In this document: piece after piece, positions 1-6,600 of the stretch
Numbering within the stretch: the first letter of the stretch is position 1
Layout of the letters: each line of letters begins with the position of its first letter
Source of the DNA: CAYHGV01 sp964356135
Lineage (GTDB): Bacteria; Hydrothermota; Tepidihabitantia; CAYHGV01
Assembly (NCBI GenBank): GCA_964356135.1
Contig: CAYHGV010000107.1
Span: 1 to 9,094, forward strand
Length of the DNA stretch: 9,094 bases
Reading direction: 5' to 3'
Notes under the pieces: model-generated
Told to the model about the DNA's origin: nothing
The model's database searches: none
What the model saw: only the letters and a program-made list of their open reading frames with translations
Made by a program: the position numbers and the translations under genes

Positions 1-29
1 CAGAAGCTCCACCGTTGAGCTACCTCCGC
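1..29 (-). tRNA. tRNA-Gly, 5' part only (runs off the window)
   Basis: The minus strand begins GCGGAGGTAGCTCAACGGTG and continues GAGCTTCTG at the window edge. It shows the 5' acceptor strand, TA at positions 8-9, a D-stem GCTC/GAGC and the start of the anticodon stem. The anticodon is outside the window. The 5' half closely resembles bacterial tRNA-Gly(TCC), which starts GCGG and has AGCTCAA followed by GGTAGAGCTTC, and Gly is also what the Thr-Tyr-Gly gene order predicts. Identity as Gly is therefore an inference; that it is a tRNA 5' half is well supported. Confidence 0.8.
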
Positions 30-67
30 AGATACAGCAAGGACGAGGGTTTAGTGCCGGGTGCGAT

Positions 68-97
68 GTGTTAGTAAAAGAACTATCAACCTAACAC
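68..97 (-). repeat. Hairpin in the Tyr-Gly tRNA spacer
   Basis: GTGTTAG (68-74) and CTAACAC (91-97) form a perfect 7-bp inverted repeat around a 16-nt loop. It sits in the 92-nt spacer between tRNA-Tyr and tRNA-Gly. On the transcribed minus strand it is not followed by a run of T, so it does not look like an intrinsic terminator. A role in tRNA precursor folding or processing is possible but inferred. Nothing else is visible in the spacer. Confidence 0.5.
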
Positions 98-121
98 TAT
101 CATCTAATCCCTGTTTTGTAT

Positions 122-204
122 TGGGCAGGGAAGGATTTGAACCTCCGAAGGCATACGCCAGCAGATTTACAGTCTGCCCCCTTTGGCCGCTTGGGTACCT
201 GCCC
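122..204 (-). tRNA. trnY: tRNA-Tyr (anticodon GTA)
   Basis: This is a complete class II tRNA of 83 nt. The acceptor stem GGGCAGG pairs with CCTGCCC. The anticodon stem GCAGA/TCTGC encloses the loop CTGTAAA, giving anticodon GTA (Tyr). A long variable arm follows, as expected for Tyr. The T-arm has the loop TTCAAAT and a stem with one G-U pair. The discriminator base is A, and the next bases on the minus strand are ATA, so CCA is not encoded and must be added after transcription. It is the second gene of the Thr-Tyr-Gly operon. Confidence 0.97.
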
Positions 205-210
205 GGGTCG

Positions 211-294
211 TTTCACTCCATTGCAAAGTGAAAAATGCAAAGTGCAAAAGTCAAAATGAATATATGTAATGCATTTTCCATTTCGCATTTTTCA
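211..294 (-). repeat. Low-complexity inverted repeat between tRNA-Thr and tRNA-Tyr
   Basis: The 145-nt spacer between tRNA-Thr and tRNA-Tyr is A/T-rich with repeated AAATGC/AAAGTGC words. Two overlapping inverted repeats are visible. TTTCACT (211-217) pairs with AGTGAAA (227-233) across a 9-nt loop. TGAAAAATGC (229-238) pairs perfectly with GCATTTTTCA (285-294), and the pairing continues imperfectly inward to about 249/274, giving roughly 18 pairs. The two structures share bases 229-233, so they are mutually exclusive. This resembles the AAAATGCAAAATG-type low-complexity intergenic sequence found in some candidate-phylum genomes. It encodes no gene. Confidence 0.55.
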
Positions 295-349
295 TAGAGC
301 ATTAGCTCCAGAGATAGGAGAGAGAACCGAACCTTTCCGCACCCTTGAG

Positions 350-421
350 AGCCGGCGGCCAGATTCGAACTGGCGACCTGCTGTTTACAAAACAGCTACT
401 CTACCTCTGAGTTACGCCGGC
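350..421 (-). tRNA. trnT: tRNA-Thr (anticodon TGT)
   Basis: This is a complete 72-nt class I tRNA. The acceptor stem GCCGGCG pairs with CGCCGGC. A D-arm with CTCAGAGGTAGAG follows. The anticodon stem GCTGT/ACAGC encloses TTTGTAA, giving anticodon TGT (Thr, ACA codons). The T-arm is GCCAG, TTCGAAT, CTGGC. The discriminator is T, followed on the minus strand by CTC, so CCA is not encoded. It is the promoter-proximal gene of the tRNA operon, about 50 nt downstream of a good promoter. The order Thr-Tyr-Gly matches the thrU-tyrU-glyT order seen upstream of tuf in many bacteria, so tuf or another tRNA may lie beyond position 1. Confidence 0.97.
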
Positions 422-474
422 ATGATTCAGGGTACGGGACTCAGCCCCTGAGCTCCACCAGCACCCTCATAGAG

Positions 475-502
475 AAGGTAGCATAGAAATTCGGTTTGTC
501 AA
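475..502 (-). promoter_or_regulatory. Promoter of the Thr-Tyr-Gly tRNA operon
   Basis: On the minus strand a perfect -35 box TTGACA (502-497) is followed by a 16-nt spacer and a -10 box TACCTT (480-475). TG sits just upstream (TGCTACCTT), which makes an extended -10. Transcription would start near 468 and reach tRNA-Thr after a leader of about 47 nt. The leader holds a small CTCAG-GGG-CTGAG hairpin (452-440). The perfect -35 and its placement are consistent with a strong sigma-70-type stable-RNA promoter; activity is inferred. Confidence 0.65.
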
Positions 503-506
503 GAAA

Positions 507-562
507 GCGTAGAGGGTAGAGCGTACGGCGTAAGGAGTAGGGAGTTAGGAAGTACGGCATAG
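507..562. repeat. Degenerate GTA/GGAGTA low-complexity repeat
   Basis: About 56 bases are built from variants of GTAGAG, GTACGGC and GGAGTA, for example GCGTAGAGGGTAGAGCG, then GTACGGCGTAAGGAGTAGGG, then a second GTACGGCATAG. GTACGGC occurs twice (523-529 and 552-558). There is no open frame, tRNA fold or strong hairpin. It resembles the GCGTAGGGAGTAGAGTACGG-like intergenic tracts that recur in some uncultured-bacterium genomes. It lies 5 nt upstream of the tRNA promoter -35 box. Origin and function are unknown. Confidence 0.55.
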
Positions 563-570
563 AAAGAAAT

Positions 571-592
571 TAACCACAGAAAACACAGAGGG
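571..592. repeat. ACCACAGAAAACACAGAG-type intergenic element
   Basis: TAACCACAGAAAACACAGAG (571-590) followed by GG matches the familiar 'ACCACAGAGACACAGAG' motif. That motif recurs in intergenic regions of many environmental bacterial genomes, often beside short low-complexity tracts as here. It contains an internal near-repeat (CCACAGA, then ACACAGA). It has no coding potential. Identification is from memory of the motif; copy number elsewhere in this genome cannot be judged from one window. Confidence 0.5.
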
Positions 593-747
593 AAAAAAGA
601 AATAGTTAAATGGTTGATTAAAAAAAGATTAAAATACCAAGTATAAATCGATACAGATTACATGCCGAGGAGTGTTCTGAATAATCTTACACCGAGCTGT
701 CATTGCTTCCCGCACTTTACTATCCAGTGCAGGGGAACCATCGCTCC
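593..747. other. Gene-free stretch after the six-gene operon; only a weak possible terminator
   Basis: No start, tRNA fold or convincing open frame is present between the ACCACAGA element and the stop of the zinc-finger gene. On the minus strand ATAC-TTG-GTAT (644-634) is followed by TTTAATCTTTTTTT, ending in a T tract at 626-620. A 4-bp stem is too weak to call an intrinsic terminator with confidence. A second 5-bp inverted repeat, GCACT (712-716) with AGTGC (726-730), has no T run after it. Termination of the operon may be Rho-dependent or may use this weak site. Confidence 0.3.
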
Positions 748-1116
748 TTATGCCGCTTTTTTATTCCGGATTCGATTCACCACAAAGGTAACAGCTCCGG
801 CGATAAGACCGCAGGCGACTGCTCCGTATGCCGACAGATGGCTCCAATCAACCAAAACGCTTCTCTTCTCACCGGAAAAACTGAGCACCGCCGAGGTTAT
901 GAAAATGATAACGGTCGTATAAAAAAATATCTCGCCCGCCCGCAGCGCATCGGTCCGAAGCCGTGCCCGTTGTGCGCACCGGCTGCAATAGATTGATTCC
1001 CGGTATTCATGCTCGCAGTCAGGACAGAGGAGAACCTGGCAGCGGGCACACTTGCTGACCGCGGTTGCTGCCGGATGGTTCCGGCAGTTACCACTGAGAG
1101 GTTCGTTCTCTCCCAT
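748..1116 (-). CDS. Small B-box-type zinc-finger protein with two membrane segments
   Basis: The product has 122 residues. The N-terminal third carries a B-box-like zinc-binding pattern: C11-x2-H14, C23-x2-C26, C31-x2-C34 and C44-x2-C47, with the typical HPxxxAVxxCxxC spacing of prokaryotic B-box proteins. A short basic linker (about 48-59) is followed by two predicted membrane helices (about 62-81 and 94-114) and a basic tail (RIRNKKAA), so both ends are probably cytoplasmic. The start is well fixed by a consensus AAGGAGG (1127-1121) just upstream of the ATG. It is the last gene of the operon, 25 nt after the C25 gene stop. No catalytic residues are visible. Bacterial B-box proteins are mostly uncharacterised; binding of a protein or nucleic acid at the inner membrane is plausible but inferred. 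Confidence 0.88.
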   Translation of the reverse strand: MGENEPLSGNCRNHPAATAVSKCARCQVLLCPDCEHEYRESIYCSRCAQRARLRTDALRAGEIFFYTTVIIFITSAVLSFSGEKRSVLVDWSHLSAYGAVACGLIAGAVTFVVNRIRNKKAA

Positions 1117-1141
1117 TGTACCTCCTTATTGAATTCACATC

Positions 1142-4100
1142 TTATTTCAAAACAATAAACTTTTCAATCAGCACGGCACTCTCGTCTTCGTGCAAACCGG
1201 AGGAAATGCTTTCGGTACGAGCTGAGAGCTTATAAAAATAGACGCCGTTCGCTAAGGCAGAGCCGTCTTCGTCCTTCCCCTGCCAGTGAATTTGATTGTA
1301 ACCGGCACGGCACGGCACTTCGTGAATCATTGTAATTAATCGGCCGGTTAACGTATATATTTTAAGGCTGACAAACGCATCTTTGGTCAAATAGAATGTG
1401 AAGTAGGCATCGGACCGGGTCGGGTTGGGATAGACCAGGGGTTTTTCAATCGCCAGACGTTCAAGCGCAGTGGTTTGGACGTCGACGCTTAATACGGTCC
1501 GGTTGGAGAGGTTGTCATAGACGTTAACGACAATCGTATCCTCGGCTGAAGGCAGAGTTACCGGATAGCTGAAACGACCTCTGGTCCAGGAACCCGGGTC
1601 ATAGCTGAATTGTTCGGAGAGATAAATCCATCCCCGGTTAATATAAAAACCGAACGGTTCCTGGCCGGCCACTTCCAGTAAACGAATACCGGAGGTATCC
1701 GAGATTTCACCGACCAAAGAAAAACTGCGCGGCAGATTGCGGTCGTAGACGGTATCTTTACCGGCCGATTTTTCGACAAATTTTTCACCGTTGGCGTAAA
1801 GGACGATTGCCGGACCGATCCGGTCCGTGCCCGGGGTGTAGGTCGTGTCGATGCCGATCAAATCCTTACGCAGCAAAAAGGCATGGTCCGGGGTCCAGAG
1901 ATAAAAACCGACCCGGCCGCTGTTCATAACCGGGGTATAGGTTCCATCCGAAACTGAAACGGTGGTCCGGGGCAGTTCGAGCGGCACAAAACATTGGGTG
2001 GTGATACTATCCGAGAGTTTCTCCCCGACCCCTCGAAAGAACTCCTGCCCGGGGAGGTCATAGGATAATTTATGGATGCCGGATCCGTCCGCCCATGAAT
2101 ATTCCCGGGTGAACGATAGTCCAGTACCGACCAGTGAGTATTCCGCGGCGCCAATCGGCGCTGCCGACTGAATCTGGATAGGACCGCCTAAGGGAAAACG
2201 GTCGGGTGAGATAGTAACGGTGCCGGCGGGCTCGGGGACGAGGAGCCTGGTTGCCGGGTCGCCGAATAACTGATAGGTATAATTGCTGGCGGCAAGCATT
2301 GCCGCAACATAGGCGTCGCCCGAAGTCTCACCGTCAAAAAGTGCGGAGTAGAGCGCCAGGGCGGCGAGCAAGTTTTCTGAACTGAAGCTCCCTTTGGTTG
2401 CGGCAAACGACCCAATACCCCCGGCCGGCGACCGGACAAGCTCCTCGGCAATGCATTCAAAATTGGTATCTTCAAATCTGCCGACGCCGCAGCTACCAAA
2501 AAAATAGAACGGTAACCGTTTGCCGTTTTGAACCTGCGGGACATCGCCAATAACAAACGCCTGTTCATGTGCCAGCTGGTGACCATTACCATGACCGAAG
2601 AAACAGAAACCAACCCCTCCCCGATTCATTTCTTTAATCAGATCGGCTTTGGCTTGAGGTTTGACACTTCCCTCATAGGGGTATTCGGTGAGATAGACCT
2701 TCACCAGATCGAACCGATCGTTTGCCAATTCGCCAATCTCTTCGCAATTTGCTATATGGTCGAATTCCGCGGTCGAGGTTCCTTTGACATCATCGGCCGC
2801 AAGAATAAACCGGCGTGCCCAGGGACCGTAGGAACTCTGCTCATAGGCGATAACCTTATCGACAAACTGCCGTAACTCCTTCGGGCTGCGGACGGTAACG
2901 CGGCTGAGAGCCATATCGGGCGTAGAACCGGTGCCGGTGAAGTCTGCGTACCAGCTGTCGAAACCGGCAACCCGGGCGTCATAAACGCTCGGCTCAAGCC
3001 CGTAGCCAAGCTCGTAGGGCGGGATCAGTGGCGGGACGTCCCGATTTAAATTGTTTTTATAATCGTAGCTTCCATCCGCGGTAAAAAGTCCATAGCGGGG
3101 TTTTTTATCTTTGAAAAATTCTTTGATCGCACCGGGTTCTGCCATTCCAAAACCGTAGTCGTCATAGATTTCTGAAATCTTCACGGTCTTAACCGTACCA
3201 ACATTACCCTGACGGTAGCGTTCCAAGAAGAGGGCTGCATCATAGAACTCATCCGGGGTGACGATATAGTAGTCGGCGGCGGCTGCATTTCTGAGCCTGC
3301 CGGGCGTGCGTCGTTCGATTTTTGAAGGTTCTAAGATCTTGGTCAAATCGGTGATATAGTAGAGACCGCCGATCGTCAAAAACCGTAACGAGTCACCGGT
3401 CACCGAACTCCCGACGATGAGCTCGGGCTGGAACGGGTTCTGGATGTCAAAAACGAGCGAAGAATTCCGGGCATCACCCGCGCTGATCCGATAGCCCCGG
3501 CTCTGCGTATCTAAGAAGATTTTCAAGCTGTGCTTCTGTAATGACAGCCGTTCCAGGTAGTCGGCATCGAAGTAGTCGAAGAAGGTGGTTGCGGTATCCT
3601 TGCCGACAATCTCAAAGGTTACGGTGTTCTCCTCTTTCGTTAATCGCCGGTCAACCGGTATTGATACCGTTTCCGGCACCGCGCCATACGGGTCATGGAC
3701 CGTGTGGGAAAAAGTGATGGTAGTAATTAGCTCTTGATTGAGATAGAGATTAAGTTTATTCACGGTGGTGCGGGGATAGAAGAAACCGGTCAGTTTAATC
3801 AGGCTGTCTCCATTGGGAACGGTCAGGTTGATGTCACCGCGGGGAACGAGCTGGCCATCGAGCCCAAGCCAGTTCCACAACAGTCCACCCCAGGCGGTAT
3901 TGACCGAATCCCGTTCGAAGTGCACCGTCACTCGAACTCGATTGGTGGGCAGAGGATTGGAGAGTCCGGTTGGACCGTTTTTTTGTACCATCCGTGCACC
4001 GCTGCCTGCACCCCAGGTGAACCAGAAGTAATTATAATCGGTGTAGGGGTTTAAAAAAAATGTCGAATCAGCAAAATCCCAGAACGAAGTTGAGCGTGCA

Positions 4101-4963
4101 TAGAAGAGTAGGTAGTCATCGTTATCGAATCGGCCATCGTCCTCTCCGTAGGCATAGACAGGAATTTCGGTGAGGGTCGATTCCGGATAGTATTCATTTG
4201 GGGTATAGGCGCCGATCGTAAACAGCCGGAATGTCCTCGGGTCAATCGTTGCCGGCTCGTATCCCAGTCGTGCCAATGCCGCCGGGGTGATTTTATACAC
4301 CCCTTCGTCCCGGGTTTGAATCTTGAGCCAGGTGGTGGAAATCGCAAACGGGTCAGGCAGTGCCGGGGCTTGGGCGATTCGCCAGTCTTTACAGACCGGA
4401 TAGTTTAGTACCGTTTGAGAGTAAATCCTGCCGAACGAGTCATCGGTCGAGCGCACGATTGTCGGCGGACGGGAGAACTGTAAGCGCACCGCTACGTTTG
4501 AATAGACCCGGAGTAACTTTTCTTTGGGATTGTACTGGGCAGGAGTAACTCTAATCTTTGCCACCCGCAGACCGCGCAGCTCGCCGATTTCTACTACCGT
4601 TGCCAGCGCCGGTGGATAGAATTCATTCTTTTCATAGATGGAGGGGTCGTTTTCATAGCGGTCCGAACTTTCAAATGACCGCCAGGGAACGGGTGCTACT
4701 TCGATATCGGCAAACCGCTCGTAGTCGCCAGCGCTTACCGACAGCGTCACGGCTCCGGTCTGGGGTATGCCCACCCAGAACTCTTTGAATTGAAGGTCGG
4801 GTTCTCCGGGCTTGCGCGACGAACTGCCACCGGAAAAAGTGACCGTGGAGCCGGCACCACCCTTAATTAATTCTGGTTTTTGAGAAAAACGAACTTCACA
4901 CCCTGACTGGTCAGACCGGCTCAGCGAGAGCTGAGCCAGCAGTGCAAAAAGAAAAAGGGTCAA
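1142..4963 (-). CDS. PorU/gingipain-like C25 family cysteine peptidase with C-terminal sorting domain
   Basis: This is a large secreted or surface protein of 1273 residues, in the size range of PorU-type C25 proteins. A short hydrophobic signal (about 2-15) is followed by a β-rich N-terminal region resembling the gingipain/PorU propeptide part (about 20-550). The C25 domain covers about 560-910. It has a DGSYDYKN segment (630-637), PDMALSRV (682-689), the catalytic-type FGHGN with H791, FGSCGVGRFE with C825, and the closing LFGDPATRL (899-907). The His/Cys dyad is intact. A β-sandwich region leads to a FlgD-like/Por sorting domain (about 1171-1273) with YPNP, LTGRLI, WQGKDEDG, NGVYFYKL and a terminal KFIVLK. 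In Bacteroidota, PorU is the type IX secretion sortase and gingipains are proteases; which role applies here is unresolved, and no other T9SS gene is visible. The start is TTG, overlapping the preceding stop as TTGA, with an in-frame TGA six codons upstream. Confidence 0.9.
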   Translation of the reverse strand: MTLFLFALLAQLSLSRSDQSGCEVRFSQKPELIKGGAGSTVTFSGGSSSRKPGEPDLQFKEFWVGIPQTGAVTLSVSAGDYERFADIEVAPVPWRSFESSDRYENDPSIYEKNEFYPPALATVVEIGELRGLRVAKIRVTPAQYNPKEKLLRVYSNVAVRLQFSRPPTIVRSTDDSFGRIYSQTVLNYPVCKDWRIAQAPALPDPFAISTTWLKIQTRDEGVYKITPAALARLGYEPATIDPRTFRLFTIGAYTPNEYYPESTLTEIPVYAYGEDDGRFDNDDYLLFYARSTSFWDFADSTFFLNPYTDYNYFWFTWGAGSGARMVQKNGPTGLSNPLPTNRVRVTVHFERDSVNTAWGGLLWNWLGLDGQLVPRGDINLTVPNGDSLIKLTGFFYPRTTVNKLNLYLNQELITTITFSHTVHDPYGAVPETVSIPVDRRLTKEENTVTFEIVGKDTATTFFDYFDADYLERLSLQKHSLKIFLDTQSRGYRISAGDARNSSLVFDIQNPFQPELIVGSSVTGDSLRFLTIGGLYYITDLTKILEPSKIERRTPGRLRNAAAADYYIVTPDEFYDAALFLERYRQGNVGTVKTVKISEIYDDYGFGMAEPGAIKEFFKDKKPRYGLFTADGSYDYKNNLNRDVPPLIPPYELGYGLEPSVYDARVAGFDSWYADFTGTGSTPDMALSRVTVRSPKELRQFVDKVIAYEQSSYGPWARRFILAADDVKGTSTAEFDHIANCEEIGELANDRFDLVKVYLTEYPYEGSVKPQAKADLIKEMNRGGVGFCFFGHGNGHQLAHEQAFVIGDVPQVQNGKRLPFYFFGSCGVGRFEDTNFECIAEELVRSPAGGIGSFAATKGSFSSENLLAALALYSALFDGETSGDAYVAAMLAASNYTYQLFGDPATRLLVPEPAGTVTISPDRFPLGGPIQIQSAAPIGAAEYSLVGTGLSFTREYSWADGSGIHKLSYDLPGQEFFRGVGEKLSDSITTQCFVPLELPRTTVSVSDGTYTPVMNSGRVGFYLWTPDHAFLLRKDLIGIDTTYTPGTDRIGPAIVLYANGEKFVEKSAGKDTVYDRNLPRSFSLVGEISDTSGIRLLEVAGQEPFGFYINRGWIYLSEQFSYDPGSWTRGRFSYPVTLPSAEDTIVVNVYDNLSNRTVLSVDVQTTALERLAIEKPLVYPNPTRSDAYFTFYLTKDAFVSLKIYTLTGRLITMIHEVPCRAGYNQIHWQGKDEDGSALANGVYFYKLSARTESISSGLHEDESAVLIEKFIVLK

Positions 4964-5127
4964 ATCTTTTCTGCTTCGTCAATCAGCATAACCGGGATGT
5001 CGTCTTCGACCCGATACGCCAATCGACATTTCCAGCAGATAAATCGCTCCGGATCCTTGGGTTTGTATTCCAGCTCACCTTTGCATGCCGGACAGACTAA
5101 AACCTCAAGAAGCTTCTTGTGGACCAT
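4960..5127 (-). CDS. Trm112/UPF0434 family zinc-ribbon protein
   Basis: The product has 55 residues, matching the usual 55-65 of the bacterial UPF0434 (YcaR-like) family. It shows KKLLEVLVCPACKGELEY with C12-x2-C15, then C31-x2-C34 and the family's closing YRVEDDIPVMLIDEA. All four cysteines of the zinc ribbon are present. The ATG at 5127 gives the conserved family N-terminus; longer in-frame upstream sequence lies inside the glycosyltransferase gene and lacks similarity. It overlaps the glycosyltransferase end by 23 nt and the C25 start by 4 nt, so its translation is probably coupled to both. Eukaryotic and archaeal Trm112 activates methyltransferases for tRNA, rRNA and release factors; the role of the bacterial homologue is poorly known. 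No methyltransferase is encoded nearby. Confidence 0.92.
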   Translation of the reverse strand: MVHKKLLEVLVCPACKGELEYKPKDPERFICWKCRLAYRVEDDIPVMLIDEAEKI

Positions 5128-6598
5128 ACGCCGGCTTCGATACAAACAATCTGTCTTCCAAAACCTGATAAATCGACACAAATGAAATGTAGCCAAATCC
5201 CATGGTATAGAGAACCAGGAAAGGCAAAATCGCAAGTTGCAGCGTCACGATCGCATAGACCGTCGTCCCCGCCAGATAAAACGTCATCAGGAGTTCAAAA
5301 AACGTCGAAACTGAGAGGCGCTGCTTATATTTCTTATGGCGGATACGATCGGTTCGCTTCTCTAAACTGAATTTGGGGGTCCGGGAAAATTCCGACGGCC
5401 GGTTTAAAAAACCCTCCACTACCGCCCAGGTGTTGAGAACCGACAATGCCATACAACCGCCGATGATAAAGGGAATATAGAGAAGCCGCCGTTTCCAATC
5501 AGGATAGAGCGCCCATTGGGAGAGACTGTAGAGAATCGGATAGGAAAAGATAGCGATCGTAAAAATGGAGGCGATGAAAAAATAAGCCTGGTAGCGGACC
5601 ATGTGGGTCTTGATTAAAAGCAGGGGCAGCAACAAGAGCGAAAGACCCAACAGCAGCGGATAGACCAGATGGTTGGTCAGGTGGATAATCGCCTCGTATT
5701 TCGCCGCTGGCCGTAGTTTCGACCGAAGCACTTTACCTAACAGCCGCCGACAGGTTTGAATTGTTCCTTTTGCCCACCGGTACTGCTGGGCTTTGAAGCC
5801 ATTGATATCAGCCGGAACCTCGCACGGGCAGACCAGGTCGGAAAGGAACTCAATCCGCCACCCTTTGAGCTGAGCCCGATACGAAAGATCCAGGTCCTCA
5901 GTCAGACTGTCTTCGAACCAGCCCCCGGCATCGGCGATCGCCCGTTTGCGCCAGATACCGCCGGTTCCATTAAAGGTGATAAAAATGCCGTTACGGTTAC
6001 GCATCTGCTGTTCGATGAAGAAGTGGCCGTCGAGGGCAATGCCCTGGCCTTTGGTTAGAGCCGAATAGGTATCATTGAGATGGCCCCAGCGGGTCTGAAC
6101 CGCAGCCACCCCTTTTTTGAAATGGGGCAGGGTTTTCATTAAAAATTCCTCGGGGATGACAAAATCGGCATCGAAAACGGCGACATATTCTCCCTTCGCC
6201 TTTTCTAAACCGTCTTTGAGCGCGCCGGCTTTAAAACCCCGGCGGTTGGTTCGATGGAGCAGTTTGATATCATATCCCTGGTCGCGGTAAAACGCCACCA
6301 AACGCTCAAGGATACGGGTTGTTTCGTCGGTCGAATCGTCGAGCACCTGAATTTCCAGCCGGTCTTTGGGATAGTCTAATCGGACCGCGCTCTTCAAGAG
6401 CCGTTCGACCACATATTGTTCGTTAAAAAGTGGCAGTTGGACGGTTACCATCGGATACCGGCGGATCTTCAGGATTTTTTGGGGAACGGTCTTTCCCCAC
6501 GCCTTGAGATAGTAATAGAGCATCAGGTAGGCGTGAAAGGTATAGAACATAAGTATGGTTATCAAAACAAGGTACAGAATTAAAATGGCTTTCTCCAT
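5105..6598 (-). CDS. Family 2 membrane glycosyltransferase, cellulose-synthase-like (CslA/BcsA type)
   Basis: The 497-residue inner-membrane protein has an N-terminal helix (about 4-30). A cytoplasmic GT-A domain (about 48-290) follows, then four or five membrane helices (about 305-330, 335-358, 372-392, 432-452 and 455-475). The processive GT2 motifs are complete: DDSTD (87-91), DAD (143-145), TED (233-235) as catalytic base, and QQYRW (271-275), the Q-x-x-R-W signature. The enzyme should polymerise a sugar from an NDP-donor and extrude the chain across the inner membrane, as in cellulose, mannan and related synthases. The sugar cannot be read from sequence. No PilZ domain is present after the last helix, unlike BcsA. 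The start ATG is 2 nt after the lipoprotein stop, with AAAGGGGA overlapping that stop as ribosome site. No glycan hydrolase or BcsB-like partner is visible. Confidence 0.92.
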   Translation of the reverse strand: MEKAILILYLVLITILMFYTFHAYLMLYYYLKAWGKTVPQKILKIRRYPMVTVQLPLFNEQYVVERLLKSAVRLDYPKDRLEIQVLDDSTDETTRILERLVAFYRDQGYDIKLLHRTNRRGFKAGALKDGLEKAKGEYVAVFDADFVIPEEFLMKTLPHFKKGVAAVQTRWGHLNDTYSALTKGQGIALDGHFFIEQQMRNRNGIFITFNGTGGIWRKRAIADAGGWFEDSLTEDLDLSYRAQLKGWRIEFLSDLVCPCEVPADINGFKAQQYRWAKGTIQTCRRLLGKVLRSKLRPAAKYEAIIHLTNHLVYPLLLGLSLLLLPLLLIKTHMVRYQAYFFIASIFTIAIFSYPILYSLSQWALYPDWKRRLLYIPFIIGGCMALSVLNTWAVVEGFLNRPSEFSRTPKFSLEKRTDRIRHKKYKQRLSVSTFFELLMTFYLAGTTVYAIVTLQLAILPFLVLYTMGFGYISFVSIYQVLEDRLFVSKPAYGPQEAS

Positions 6599-6600
6599 AA

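Noticed and set aside
68..97. Intrinsic terminator between tRNA-Tyr and tRNA-Gly
   Set aside because: The 7-bp stem has a 16-nt loop and is followed by ATCGCACCC rather than a T run on the transcribed strand.
100..288. 62-codon minus-strand frame across tRNA-Tyr
   Set aside because: It reads through a complete tRNA fold and low-complexity spacer; no coding evidence.
507..562. Possible CRISPR or tandem-repeat array
   Set aside because: Units are degenerate, a few bases long and irregularly spaced; there are no conserved repeats with unique spacers and no cas genes.
662..996. Two overlapping plus-strand frames of 86 and 97 codons
   Set aside because: They are antisense to the zinc-finger gene, lack ribosome sites and show no family features. 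The minus-strand gene has a consensus Shine-Dalgarno and conserved Cys pairs.
2188..2613. 141-codon minus-strand frame within the C25 gene
   Set aside because: It is an out-of-phase shadow rich in Pro/Ser/Arg. The in-phase frame holds the C25 motifs H791, C825 and LFGDP.
2528..2875. 115-codon open frame on the plus strand
   Set aside because: It lies wholly inside the C25 gene, has no ribosome site or recognisable motif, and is antisense to the conserved catalytic region.
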